A stretch of DNA of 23,067 bases, taken from positions 1-23,067 of the forward strand of contig JAKAHL010000001.1 of the NCBI GenBank assembly GCA_021815005.1, written 5' to 3'. The position numbers were made by a program, and so were the translations under genes. This stretch comes from Chloroflexota bacterium (GTDB lineage: Bacteria; Chloroflexota; Limnocylindria; Limnocylindrales; CSP1-4). The notes under the pieces were generated by a model. It was not told the origin of the DNA. It did not search any database and saw only the letters and a list, made by a program, of their open reading frames with translations. The stretch's first letter is position 1. Each line of letters begins with the position of its first letter. Positions 7,480 through 14,903 of this stretch are shown in pieces.

Positions 7480-8537
7480 GACGCGGCCTTCCCGAGCCCG
7501 ATGCCGGCCAGGGGCCGTCCGCAGTCGGGGCAGGTGCCGACGGCCGTGAGCCGCGACCGAGCGCGATAGCCTTGCCGCTCAATCATCACGGCCCCGCACC
7601 CGGCGCAGTGCGTGTCCGACGGGCCGAGCTCGGGCGCGTTGCCGACGTAGACATGGGCGAGCCCCGCGTCCCGGCCGATCGCCGCGGCCCGGGCGAGCGT
7701 TGCGGACGGCGTCGGCGGCACGTCGGCGAGCCGGAAGTCCGGGTGGAAGCGGCTGATGTGCCACGGCGTCTCCGGGCCGAGGCTCCCGGCGACCCAGGCC
7801 GCGATGGCGCCGAGCTCAGCGTCGCTGTCATTGCGGCCCGGGATGACCAGCGTCGTCACCTCCAGCCAGATGCCGGCCTCGCGCATCGCGAGCATGGCGT
7901 CGAGCACCGGCGCCAGGCGTGCCCCGCACAGGCGGCGGTAGAAGCGGTCGGAGAAGCTCTTGAGGTCCACGTTGGCCGCGTCCATGACGCCCGCCAGCAA
8001 GGCCACCGCCTCGGGCGTGGCGTAGCCGTCGGTGATCCACAGATTCCGCAGGCCGGCCGCGTGGGCGAGCCGCCCGGTGTCGAGCGCGAACTCGAGGAAC
8101 ACCGTCGGCTCAACGTAGGTGTACGCCACGGCTCGGGCGCCGCTGGTGACCGCGTCGCGGACCACCTCGTCGGGGGACGTTGGGCGGGTCGGCAGGTCGA
8201 GGCCCAGCCGCGGGCCCTGCGCGATCTCCCAGTTCTGGCAGAACAGGCAGTGGAACGGGCATCCGGGCGTCGCCACGGACCAGGCCGTGGACCCCGGGTC
8301 CACGTGGAACAGCGGCTTCTTCTCGATCGGGTCGAGGGCTGCCGCGACGACGCTGCCATAGGTGAGGGCATAGAGCGTTCCGCCGCGGTTCTCGCGCACG
8401 CCGCAGATCCCGCTTCGGCCCGGCCGGACCAGGCACCGGTGCGCGCAGACGTTGCAGCGGACGGCACCGTCGGCCTCGGGCGCGGCGAGCAGCCCGGGGA
8501 CCGCGGGCGTGGCGGGGTGGCTGGGGGAACGGGGCAC
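7476..8537 (-). CDS. amrS: Radical SAM enzyme of the AmmeMemoRadiSam system
   Basis: A 353-residue radical SAM enzyme resembling the pyruvate formate-lyase activase group. The cluster motif CPFHCLFC (Cys93, 97, 100) should bind the [4Fe-4S] that cleaves SAM. The N-terminus carries the extra cysteines typical of this family (Cys28, 31, 35, 45, in CNVCAHRC...GICGVR), possibly for a second cluster. The C-terminus has a four-Cys zinc-ribbon-like tail (Cys311, 314, 336, 339). The substrate is unknown. The GTG at 8537 is chosen because GGAGGT lies 6 nt upstream; the frame is open further upstream but runs through the divergent AMMECR1 gene. The stop overlaps the Memo start. No key residue is missing. 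Confidence 0.92.
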   Translation of the reverse strand: MPRSPSHPATPAVPGLLAAPEADGAVRCNVCAHRCLVRPGRSGICGVRENRGGTLYALTYGSVVAAALDPIEKKPLFHVDPGSTAWSVATPGCPFHCLFCQNWEIAQGPRLGLDLPTRPTSPDEVVRDAVTSGARAVAYTYVEPTVFLEFALDTGRLAHAAGLRNLWITDGYATPEAVALLAGVMDAANVDLKSFSDRFYRRLCGARLAPVLDAMLAMREAGIWLEVTTLVIPGRNDSDAELGAIAAWVAGSLGPETPWHISRFHPDFRLADVPPTPSATLARAAAIGRDAGLAHVYVGNAPELGPSDTHCAGCGAVMIERQGYRARSRLTAVGTCPDCGRPLAGIGLGKAAS

Positions 8538-8667
8538 CGCTGGACCTCCGGGCGCAGTGTCGTCCCGGCGGGGCGTGCCCGGAAGGGCCGCCCGGCCGGT
8601 TTCGGGCCATCGCGCCCTGCCCAGGGCTCCCGCCCCGGCGCAACATGTGCCCACGAGGAGGCGAACG
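8538..8667. promoter_or_regulatory. Divergent control region of the AmmeMemoRadiSam locus
   Basis: A 130-bp region between amrS (-) and the AMMECR1 gene (+). It contains GGAGGT (8549-8544, minus), the amrS ribosome site, and GAGGAGG just before the AMMECR1 ATG on plus. A 14-bp inverted repeat, GCCCTG-CC-CAGGGC (8614-8627), sits near the middle and could be an operator serving both directions. No convincing -10 box is visible on either strand. Confidence 0.4.
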
Positions 8668-9309
8668 ATGACGGCCGACACCGAGCGTGCGGGTGAGGCC
8701 GGCCTGCCGGGGCCGGTGGCGGTGGACGAGGCGGCACGGGCGCAGCTGCTGGCGCTCGCGCGCACGGCCGTCGCGGTGGCCAGCCGGGCGAGGCCGACCG
8801 ACGCCCTCGACGCCGCCATGCACGAGGCGTCGGCCACCGACCTGCGGGCCTCGGCGTTCGTGACCCTCGTGGAGGACGGCGAGCTCCGCGGCTGCATGGG
8901 GATCCTTGACCCGGTCCGGCCGGTGCACGATGCGGTTGCCGAGGCGGCGGCCTGTGCCACGCGCGCGGACCCGCGCTTCCGGCCGGTGGCACCCGAGGAG
9001 CTCGCGCGACTCGAGGTGGACGTCTCGGTGCTCGGGCCCATGGTTCCCCTCGCCGACCCGCTCGCGTGGCGGATCGGGGTGGACGGGATCGTGGTGCAGC
9101 TGGGCAGCCGGCGGGGCCTCCTGCTGCCGGAGGTCGCCGAGGAGAACGGGCTGGGCAAGGTGGAGATGCTCGACATCGCCACCCGCAAGGCCGGCCTGCC
9201 CGCGGGCGCCTGGCGGGAGCCGGGTGCGCAGGTCTTCGCGTTCCGGACCGAGCGCTTCGGCGGCCCGGCGGTGTCGCCCGCGCCGGGCGGGGGAGGGGAG
9301 GCAGGCTAG
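8668..9309 (+). CDS. amrA: AMMECR1-domain protein, AmmeMemoRadiSam system protein A
   Basis: A 213-residue protein with a full AMMECR1 domain (about 23-195). The family hallmark LRGCMG is at 73-78 (usually LRGCIG), with RGLLLPEVA (149-157) and KAGLP...W (174-182) further on. The Cys in LRGC is conserved across the family and is assumed to be functional. The last 18 residues are Gly/Ala/Pro-rich and outside the domain. The ATG follows GAGGAGG at a normal distance; the longer frame upstream lacks a better start. It is transcribed divergently from amrS and Memo. All three parts of the system lie side by side here as separate genes, whereas in some genomes A and B are fused. Confidence 0.92.
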   Translation: MTADTERAGEAGLPGPVAVDEAARAQLLALARTAVAVASRARPTDALDAAMHEASATDLRASAFVTLVEDGELRGCMGILDPVRPVHDAVAEAAACATRADPRFRPVAPEELARLEVDVSVLGPMVPLADPLAWRIGVDGIVVQLGSRRGLLLPEVAEENGLGKVEMLDIATRKAGLPAGAWREPGAQVFAFRTERFGGPAVSPAPGGGGEAG

Positions 9310-9333
9310 CGCCGGCGCGGCGGCTGCGCGGGG

Positions 9334-10767
9334 CTAGGGCCCCAGCACCGCCAGGCTGACCACGCTGCGGATCGGCTGGAAGCCCGCGCCCGGGGTGTGC
9401 GGGTCCGCGGCGCAGGAACCGCCGGAGCCGACGGCATCGTAGCCGGACGCGATCGCGGCCCAGGCACCGCGCAGCGCGATGTCGGTGATGGAGGCCGGCA
9501 CCCAGGCCACCGTGGTGCAGCCGGGCGGCGCGGTCACCGCGATCTGGGCGCTCAGGCGCGTCGCGTCGTCGAGGAGGACCACCGACCACGACGCCGCCTT
9601 GAGGCACCCTGCGGTGCACACGGCGGCCAGCAGCCCGCTCCCGGCCGAGCTCGTGCCGTCATAGGCGACCACCGACCGGCCCTGCCCGTCGGTTGCGGCG
9701 GCCAGCCGGTGGCCGTAGAGGGTCTCGGTGCCCACCTCGATCCCGTGCCACGAGGCGGGCGTGGCGCATCCGCCCAGGCGCTGGAACCAGCCGAGATGGT
9801 GCGACATCGCGGTGTTGGCCTGGGTGCCCAGGTCCACGGCGGCGTTGACCGAGCCGCCCGGCCCGACCGTCACGTCGACCGCGAGGCCGGACCCGGATGC
9901 CACCCCGGACACGCCGCCCCAGTTGATCTGGTTGGTGCACTGGCCCGGGCACGACCAGACGTCCACGCTCTCGGCCGTGGCGGAGGCCGTGCTGCGCGTG
10001 GCGCACGCGATCGCCATCGCCCCGGCGGGGCTGGCGGCGACGCTGGGCGCGGTGCAGGCGCCGGCCGAGAGGACGATGCGGGCCCAGCTGGCCGGGTGGT
10101 CGCAGGTGCCGCCGCACACCAGCGCGCTCATCGGCGAGCCGGAGCCGAGGCCGATGACCATGGCGTCGCCGCCCACAGCGACATCTCGGCTCGGATCGCG
10201 CTGGCCCGAACTGCCGGCGGGCAGCGGGATCAGGGCCCAGTGCCACGACGCGGGCTTGTCGCAGCCGCTCGCGCAGGTGCCGATGGCCTCCGTGGGCTGC
10301 CCGGCCGCGCGACCGTCCGCCACAGCCACCAGGGAGCCGTCGTCCCGGGCCCGGACGACCGGGTTGGCCCACGCGACGCCCGGGTCCAGCAGGGTGTCGG
10401 TCCACGTGGCCGGGTCGCCGCAGCTGGCCGCGCAGTCGAGGGCGTGCAGGCTCTGGTCGGCGCCGGCCTCGGTCGCCACGAGCGAGCCCGCTGGGGTCAG
10501 CGCCACCGAGCCGACCGCCGCAGAGACGTCACGCAGGGGCTCGACGAGCGTGAGCGCCCCGGTGGTCGGCCCGAGCATGGCGGACGGGGCGGCGGCCGCG
10601 ATCGACGCGGCAGCGGACGGGGCGACGGCTGAGGACGAGGCCACCGGCGATGCGAGGGCGGTCGCGCTGGGCGGCCCGCCGGTGGCCGTGGGCATGCCGC
10701 CACAGGCCGCGACGAGCACGAGGACGCCAAGCCCGGCGATCGGGCGGACGAGGTGACGGCGGGGCAT
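9334..10767 (-). CDS. Lipoprotein with six Cys-x3-Cys...Trp repeats, probable six-bladed beta-propeller
   Basis: A 477-residue surface lipoprotein. Signal peptide 1-21 ends in the lipobox VAAC (Cys22), then a Ser/Ala/Pro-rich spacer (about 25-65). The rest contains a repeat of 53-57 residues marked by Cys-x3-Cys-x5-Trp: 112/116/122, 165/169/175, 218/222/228, 273/277/283, a copy with only the second Cys (334/340), and 384/388/394. DPATW, KPASW, HPASW and AASW show the common core. Six repeats of blade length suggest a six-bladed beta-propeller with one disulfide per blade. The function is unknown; a binding or scaffold role outside the membrane is plausible. The ATG lies 6 nt after TAGAAT with no Shine-Dalgarno. 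It ends 24 nt from the convergent AMMECR1 gene. Confidence 0.8.
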   Translation of the reverse strand: MPRRHLVRPIAGLGVLVLVAACGGMPTATGGPPSATALASPVASSSAVAPSAAASIAAAAPSAMLGPTTGALTLVEPLRDVSAAVGSVALTPAGSLVATEAGADQSLHALDCAASCGDPATWTDTLLDPGVAWANPVVRARDDGSLVAVADGRAAGQPTEAIGTCASGCDKPASWHWALIPLPAGSSGQRDPSRDVAVGGDAMVIGLGSGSPMSALVCGGTCDHPASWARIVLSAGACTAPSVAASPAGAMAIACATRSTASATAESVDVWSCPGQCTNQINWGGVSGVASGSGLAVDVTVGPGGSVNAAVDLGTQANTAMSHHLGWFQRLGGCATPASWHGIEVGTETLYGHRLAAATDGQGRSVVAYDGTSSAGSGLLAAVCTAGCLKAASWSVVLLDDATRLSAQIAVTAPPGCTTVAWVPASITDIALRGAWAAIASGYDAVGSGGSCAADPHTPGAGFQPIRSVVSLAVLGP

Positions 10768-10773
10768 GCCGGC

Positions 10774-10779
10774 ATTCTA
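10774..10779 (-). promoter_or_regulatory. -10 box TAGAAT for a leaderless lipoprotein transcript
   Basis: TAGAAT on the minus strand ends 6 nt before the ATG at 10767, the same geometry as at 4834-4839. No Shine-Dalgarno or clear -35 is seen. Confidence 0.6.
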
Positions 10780-10818
10780 GAGGGCGGGCAGGGATACCGG
10801 TCCCGGTTGTGGCGTCCG

Positions 10819-10830
10819 GGGATCGATCCC
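10819..10830. promoter_or_regulatory. 12-bp perfect palindrome between divergent genes
   Basis: GGGATCGATCCC lies in the 174-bp gap between the lipoprotein and MFS promoters. It could be an operator for a dimeric regulator, but a 12-bp palindrome in GC-rich DNA may be chance. No TetR or MarR gene adjoins the exporter. Confidence 0.3.
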
Positions 10831-10926
10831 GCGGGCTGGCGCCGCGGCCTCCTCGGCGACCGCCCGGGCGAAGGTCGCGCCGTCGGGCAGGGCCCTGGGG
10901 CCGCGGCCCGCGACCGCCGGGGCCGG

Positions 10927-10932
10927 TAGACT
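10927..10932 (+). promoter_or_regulatory. -10 box TAGACT of the MFS gene
   Basis: TAGACT ends 9 nt before the ATG at 10942, predicting an mRNA with only about two or three untranslated bases. No Shine-Dalgarno is present. Confidence 0.5.
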
Positions 10933-10941
10933 CGACGTCCC

Positions 10942-12453
10942 ATGGCAGCCGACCTCGCGCCCCTCCCGCCGCTCACCCGCGAGCAGCGGCTGATCACCGT
11001 CGGCCTGATGGCCGCTCTCGCCGTGGCCGCGCTGGACTCCACGGTGGTGGGGACGGCGATGCCGACAATCATCGGCCAGCTCGGCGGTCTGTCCGAGTAC
11101 GCCTGGGTGTTCAGCGCCTATCTGCTGGCGTCTACGACCACCGTTCCGCTGTACGCCAAGCTCGCCGACATCCACGGCCGCAAGCCCGTGTTCCTGATCG
11201 GCCTGGCGCTGTTCGTGGCGGGGTCTGCGCTGTGCGGGCTGGCGAGCTCGATGTGGATGCTCATCGCCTTCCGGACGGTGCAGGGCCTCGGCGCGGGCGC
11301 CGTCCAGCCCATCTCGTTCACCATCGCCGGCGACATCTTCGAGCCGCGGCAACGGGCTCGGATGCAGGGCTTCTTCTCGGGCGTGTGGGGCGTGGCCGCG
11401 ATCGTCGGCCCGGCCATCGGCGGGCTGATCACCTCCACGGTCGGCTGGCCGTGGGTGTTCGAGCTCAACATCCCGGTCGGGATCCTGGCGGCGGCGATCA
11501 TCGGCCTCCGCCTCCACGAGCGGCTCGAGCGCCGGCCGCACGCGATCGACTGGGCCGGGGCCGCCCTGCTCTCGGGGTCGGTCGTGCTGCTGCTGCTCGC
11601 CGTGTCGGAGGGCGGCCAGCTGTTCGGCTGGGTCTCGGCCCCGTTCGCCGCGATGCTGCTCGGAGCCGTGGCGCTGTTCTGGCTGTTCGCCCGCCACTCT
11701 CGGGCCGTCGCCGAGCCGCTCGTGGACCTGGACCTGCTGCAGGTCCCGCTGATCCGCGCGGGCCTCGGCATCGGGACCCTGGCGGGCATCGTCATGTTCG
11801 GCCTGACCACGTTCGTGCCGCCACTCGTGCAGGGCGTGCAGGGCGGGACGGCGGTCGAGGCCGGTGCTGTGGTGGCCGCCATGTCGATCGGGTGGCCCGT
11901 CGGCTCGATCATCGCGGGACGGCTGCTGCACAGCGTGGGCGCCCGGCCGTTCGTCCTGCTGGGCTCGCTGCTGATCCTGGTCGGCTCGGTGGCGGTCACG
12001 CAGGCGACGGTCCTCCCGTCGCTCGGATTCGAGACCGTCGCGGTCGCCGTCGTCGGCCTGGGCATGGGCTTCTCGTCCACGGTCCTGCTCATCATGGTCC
12101 AGGGCGCGGTGCCATGGCAGCGGCGCGCCACCGCCACGGGCCTGGTCCAGTTCAGCCGCACCATCGGCGGGTCGGTGGGCGTCGGCGTGATGGGCGGCAT
12201 CCTGGCCGCGTTCGTGGGCACGGCGTCGTCGGCGATCCTGGACCCCATCGGGCGCGCGCAGCTCAGCCCCGCGCAGCTGGCGGCGGGCAGGGATGCGCTG
12301 GAGGCGGGCCTGGTCGTCGTCTACTGGCTGATGGCCGCCGCCGCGGCAGCCGCCCTGCTCATGGCGCTCCGCACCATGCCAGCGGCGCGGCTCGGCGAGT
12401 CGGCGCCGGCCCCGACTGACGCCCCCGGGCCCGCGGCCGGGGAGCGGGCCTAG
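10942..12453 (+). CDS. MFS drug/solute exporter, DHA2 (EmrB/QacA) type
   Basis: A 503-residue inner-membrane protein with about 14 hydrophobic segments, the count and length of the DHA2 proton antiporters. Family motifs are clear: LDSTVVGTAMP in segment 1 (31-41, Asp32), motif A AKLADIHGRK (72-81), motif B RTVQGLGAG (111-119) and motif C GVWGVAAIVGPAIGG (147-161). These proteins export drugs, lipids or other amphipathic molecules; the substrate cannot be told from sequence. The C-terminal tail (about 478-503) is a low-complexity Ala/Pro stretch. The start is fixed by a -10 box 9 nt upstream. The stop codon is one base from the convergent aminotransferase stop. Confidence 0.88.
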   Translation: MAADLAPLPPLTREQRLITVGLMAALAVAALDSTVVGTAMPTIIGQLGGLSEYAWVFSAYLLASTTTVPLYAKLADIHGRKPVFLIGLALFVAGSALCGLASSMWMLIAFRTVQGLGAGAVQPISFTIAGDIFEPRQRARMQGFFSGVWGVAAIVGPAIGGLITSTVGWPWVFELNIPVGILAAAIIGLRLHERLERRPHAIDWAGAALLSGSVVLLLLAVSEGGQLFGWVSAPFAAMLLGAVALFWLFARHSRAVAEPLVDLDLLQVPLIRAGLGIGTLAGIVMFGLTTFVPPLVQGVQGGTAVEAGAVVAAMSIGWPVGSIIAGRLLHSVGARPFVLLGSLLILVGSVAVTQATVLPSLGFETVAVAVVGLGMGFSSTVLLIMVQGAVPWQRRATATGLVQFSRTIGGSVGVGVMGGILAAFVGTASSAILDPIGRAQLSPAQLAAGRDALEAGLVVVYWLMAAAAAAALLMALRTMPAARLGESAPAPTDAPGPAAGERA

Positions 12454-12454
12454 G

Positions 12455-13684
12455 CTAGCCGAGCTCCAGCCGCAACTGGTCCAGCGCCCACTCGAGGTCG
12501 GCGCGCTCCACGACCAGCGGCGGCGCCAGCCGAATGGTGCTCCCGTGGGTGTCCTTGGCCAGGACGCCCCGCCGCATGAGGCCCTCGCACACGTCGCGCC
12601 CGGTGCGCCCGACCACGTCGATGCCCGCCCACAGGCCGCGGACGCGGAAGGCGGAGACCCGGCGCTCGGGCAGCGACGCGAGCCCGGCCCCCAGGACGGC
12701 GCCCAGGTCGCGCGCCCGCGCCTGGAACTCGCCGGTGCGGAGCATCCGGACGACCTCGATGCCGACCGCGCAAGCGAGCGGGTTGCCGCCGAAGGTGCTG
12801 CCGTGCTGACCGGGGCCGAACACGCCCATCACCTCCCGGCGCGCCACGACTGCGGACACGGGCAGGATCCCGCCGCCGAGGGCCTTGCCCAGGATGTACG
12901 CGTCGGGAACCACCGCCTCGTGGTCGCAGGCGAAGGTGGTGCCGGTGCGGCCGAGGCCGGACTGGATCTCGTCGGCGAGCATGAGCACGTCGTGCTCGCT
13001 GCACAGCGCGCGCACGGCACGCAGGTAGCCGTCGGGCGGGATGACCACACCGCCCTCGCCCTGGATAGGCTCGAGGAGGACCGCCACCGTGTCCTCGTCG
13101 ATTTCCGCGGCCAGGGCCTCGGCGTCACCGTACGGGACGCGCACGAAACCGGGCGTGAACGGGCCGAAGCCATCGCGCGCAGACGGGTCATCGCTGAAGC
13201 CGACGATGGTGGTGGTGCGGCCGTGGAAGTTGCCTCCCATCACGAGGATCTTGGCGCGGCCCTCGGGGACGCCCTTGCGCTCGTAGCCCCACTTGCGGGC
13301 CATCTTGAGCGCGGTCTCCACGGCCTCGGCGCCGGTGTTCATGGGCAGCATCATGTCCATGCCGCACAATGCCGTGAGCTCCTCAGCGAAGTCGCCGAGG
13401 AGGTCGTTGTGGAAGGCGCGCGAGGTGAGGGTGAGCCGCCCCAGCTGTGCCTCGACCGCCGCGACCAGGCGCGGATGGCGGTGGCCGAAGTTGAGCGCGC
13501 TGTAGCCCGCCAGCATGTCGAGGTACCGGCGCCCGTCGGCGTCCCAGACCCAGGCGCCCTCGCCTCGCGACAGCACCACGGGGAGCGGGTGGTAGTTGTG
13601 GGCGGCGTGGGCCTCCGCGCGGGCGATCGCCGCGGCGCCGAGATCGGCCATGCCGTCAGGGAGAGCCGCGTGGGTTGTCGTCAT
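12455..13684 (-). CDS. rocD: Ornithine aminotransferase (ornithine-oxo-acid transaminase)
   Basis: A 409-residue class III PLP-dependent aminotransferase of normal length. It transfers the delta-amino group of ornithine to 2-oxoglutarate, giving glutamate semialdehyde on the arginine/ornithine-to-proline or glutamate route. Lys267 in ILGKALGGG is the PLP lysine and DEIQSGLGRTG (238-248) holds the cofactor Asp. NTGAEAVETALK (117-128) and GFSDDPSARDGFGPF (162-176) match ornithine aminotransferases better than GABA or acetylornithine enzymes. The ATG at 13684 is preceded by GAGGCGG 6 nt upstream. No other arginine-catabolism gene is nearby, so it seems to stand alone. Specificity within class III is inferred from sequence resemblance. 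Confidence 0.88.
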   Translation of the reverse strand: MTTTHAALPDGMADLGAAAIARAEAHAAHNYHPLPVVLSRGEGAWVWDADGRRYLDMLAGYSALNFGHRHPRLVAAVEAQLGRLTLTSRAFHNDLLGDFAEELTALCGMDMMLPMNTGAEAVETALKMARKWGYERKGVPEGRAKILVMGGNFHGRTTTIVGFSDDPSARDGFGPFTPGFVRVPYGDAEALAAEIDEDTVAVLLEPIQGEGGVVIPPDGYLRAVRALCSEHDVLMLADEIQSGLGRTGTTFACDHEAVVPDAYILGKALGGGILPVSAVVARREVMGVFGPGQHGSTFGGNPLACAVGIEVVRMLRTGEFQARARDLGAVLGAGLASLPERRVSAFRVRGLWAGIDVVGRTGRDVCEGLMRRGVLAKDTHGSTIRLAPPLVVERADLEWALDQLRLELG

Positions 13685-14316
13685 GGTTGTCCGCCTCGCT
13701 TGCGTCCGGTGCGTCCACCGCAGGGCCGATGGTCGCATGTCGCGAGGCTCGCTGCCGCTCCGGCTGGCAGGGTCAACACCGGCCCGTGTGGCATCACCTG
13801 ATGGGTTCGCGGGCGATCGTGGCGCGCCGAGTCGCTCGCGACCCCGGTCGAGCCGACGCGCCGGGCGGGGCGGCCGCGAGGGCGGGGCCGGGCCGAGCGC
13901 CACGGGGCGGGGCCAGGCGGGGCGCTTGCCCGCTCGTCAGGCGACTCGGGCGCCACGGGGCGGCTCTACGGGAGGACGAGCCTCCGAGCCGTCCGCACCA
14001 TGCGCTCGCCAGGGGGCTGCCGGGCCAAGCAGCGGCCGAACTGGCGCACGAGGCGGCGCGGCCGGCGGGCGAACCGATGGGTGAGCCGCTCCGCGCCACT
14101 AGGCGGGCGGGGGCGGCTCGCGGCGCGGCGCGGCTTGGGGCGCCAGGCCCGGCGTTCCGCCCCGCGTGCGCAGGTGGAACGGGGGCGTGCCGAACAGCGT
14201 TGCCCAGAGGGAGATCGTCCCCCAGGGTAGGGAGGGAGGACCCGATGTGCGAGCGGGTCGAACAGCCTCGCCGCCATGCCCAGCCCGGCGGGCGCGCAGC
14301 GGCGCCCGCGACGGGC
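13685..14316. other. 632-bp gene-free region
   Basis: No gene is convincing: frames on both strands are Arg/Pro/Ala-rich and overlap each other. A 14-bp direct repeat, GCGCCACGGGGCGG, occurs at 13897-13910 and 13950-13963. On the minus strand a frame ending at 14099 encodes a protein-like stretch (SLPWGTISLWATLFGTPPFH, encoded around 14185-14245) but has no usable start codon. This might be the relic of a gene. The last bases before rocD carry its ribosome site (13691-13697, minus). Confidence 0.4.
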
Positions 14317-14772
14317 CTAGGCGCTCGGCCCGATGGGCGCCGGCTGGAGCACCACCTTGCGGCGGTACACCTCGAGGAAACGGACGCCGCACAGGAACAG
14401 CGCGATCCCGAGCCCGCTGTAGAAGAAGGCGATGAACCAGTCCGGCGCGGTGTGGGACAGACGGAGCGCCATGCCGCCGCCCATCATCACGAACATGACG
14501 ATCCACGACGACAGGTTGAAGAAGTGCCAGAAGGGGAGGCGCTCCTCCTGCCGGGTCCGGATCCGGTGCGTGTGCTTGTGCACGAGGCGCGAGAACACGA
14601 ACACGTAGAACACGGCGAAGATCACCGCGGCCAGGGGCAGCAGGATCGGGTCGGCGGGTTCCAGCTTGAACAGGAGCGGCAGGCCCACGACCGTGACCAT
14701 GGTCCCGGCGACGCACCAGACGATGCCGGCGATGAGCATGAGGTGGTTCTTGGGAACATGGAATCGGCGCAC
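14317..14772 (-). CDS. Small membrane protein of unknown function, 151 residues
   Basis: Not recognised by name. It begins with a short basic N-terminus (MRRFHVPKNH), then about four membrane segments (around 10-32, 40-62, 85-105 and 112-132). Between the second and third is a His/Arg-rich cytoplasmic loop, RLVHKHTHRIRTRQEERLP (about 63-81). A longer frame upstream is open, but the start at GTG 14772 is chosen because TACAAT ends exactly 6 nt before it and the protein starts with a typical positive-inside end. The His cluster HKHTH could bind metal, but nothing else supports this. It stands alone, divergent from the methyltransferase gene. Confidence 0.7.
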   Translation of the reverse strand: MRRFHVPKNHLMLIAGIVWCVAGTMVTVVGLPLLFKLEPADPILLPLAAVIFAVFYVFVFSRLVHKHTHRIRTRQEERLPFWHFFNLSSWIVMFVMMGGGMALRLSHTAPDWFIAFFYSGLGIALFLCGVRFLEVYRRKVVLQPAPIGPSA

Positions 14773-14778
14773 GGACAA

Positions 14779-14784
14779 ATTGTA
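14779..14784 (-). promoter_or_regulatory. -10 box TACAAT for a leaderless transcript
   Basis: TACAAT on the minus strand ends 6 nt before the GTG at 14772: the same hexamer and spacing as at the CDF gene (4834-4839). No Shine-Dalgarno is present. It fixes this start against the longer open frame. Confidence 0.6.
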
Positions 14785-14846
14785 GACCGGCTCGGCGGCG
14801 CGCCCCTCGTCGGCCCCGGTCAGGCGCCCGGCCGGCGCGGCGTCGG

Positions 14847-14852
14847 TACCAT
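14847..14852 (+). promoter_or_regulatory. Possible -10 box TACCAT of the methyltransferase gene
   Basis: TACCAT fits TANNNT and would start RNA near 14859, giving a leader of about 30-45 nt. There is no clear -35, so this is weak evidence. Confidence 0.3.
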
Positions 14853-14903
14853 GGGCTGGCGAACGACCGGGTCGCGGCGCACGGCGAGGTGATCGGATCG
14901 GCC

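Noticed and set aside
7476..9188. 570-codon version of the radical SAM protein
   Set aside because: The first 217 codons run antisense through AMMECR1 and are Ser/Arg-rich. GGAGGT before GTG 8537 marks the true start.
13794..14277. Several 90- to 103-codon frames on both strands in the gene-free region
   Set aside because: Overlapping Arg/Ala/Pro-rich frames typical of non-coding GC-rich DNA, with no ribosome site or leaderless box.
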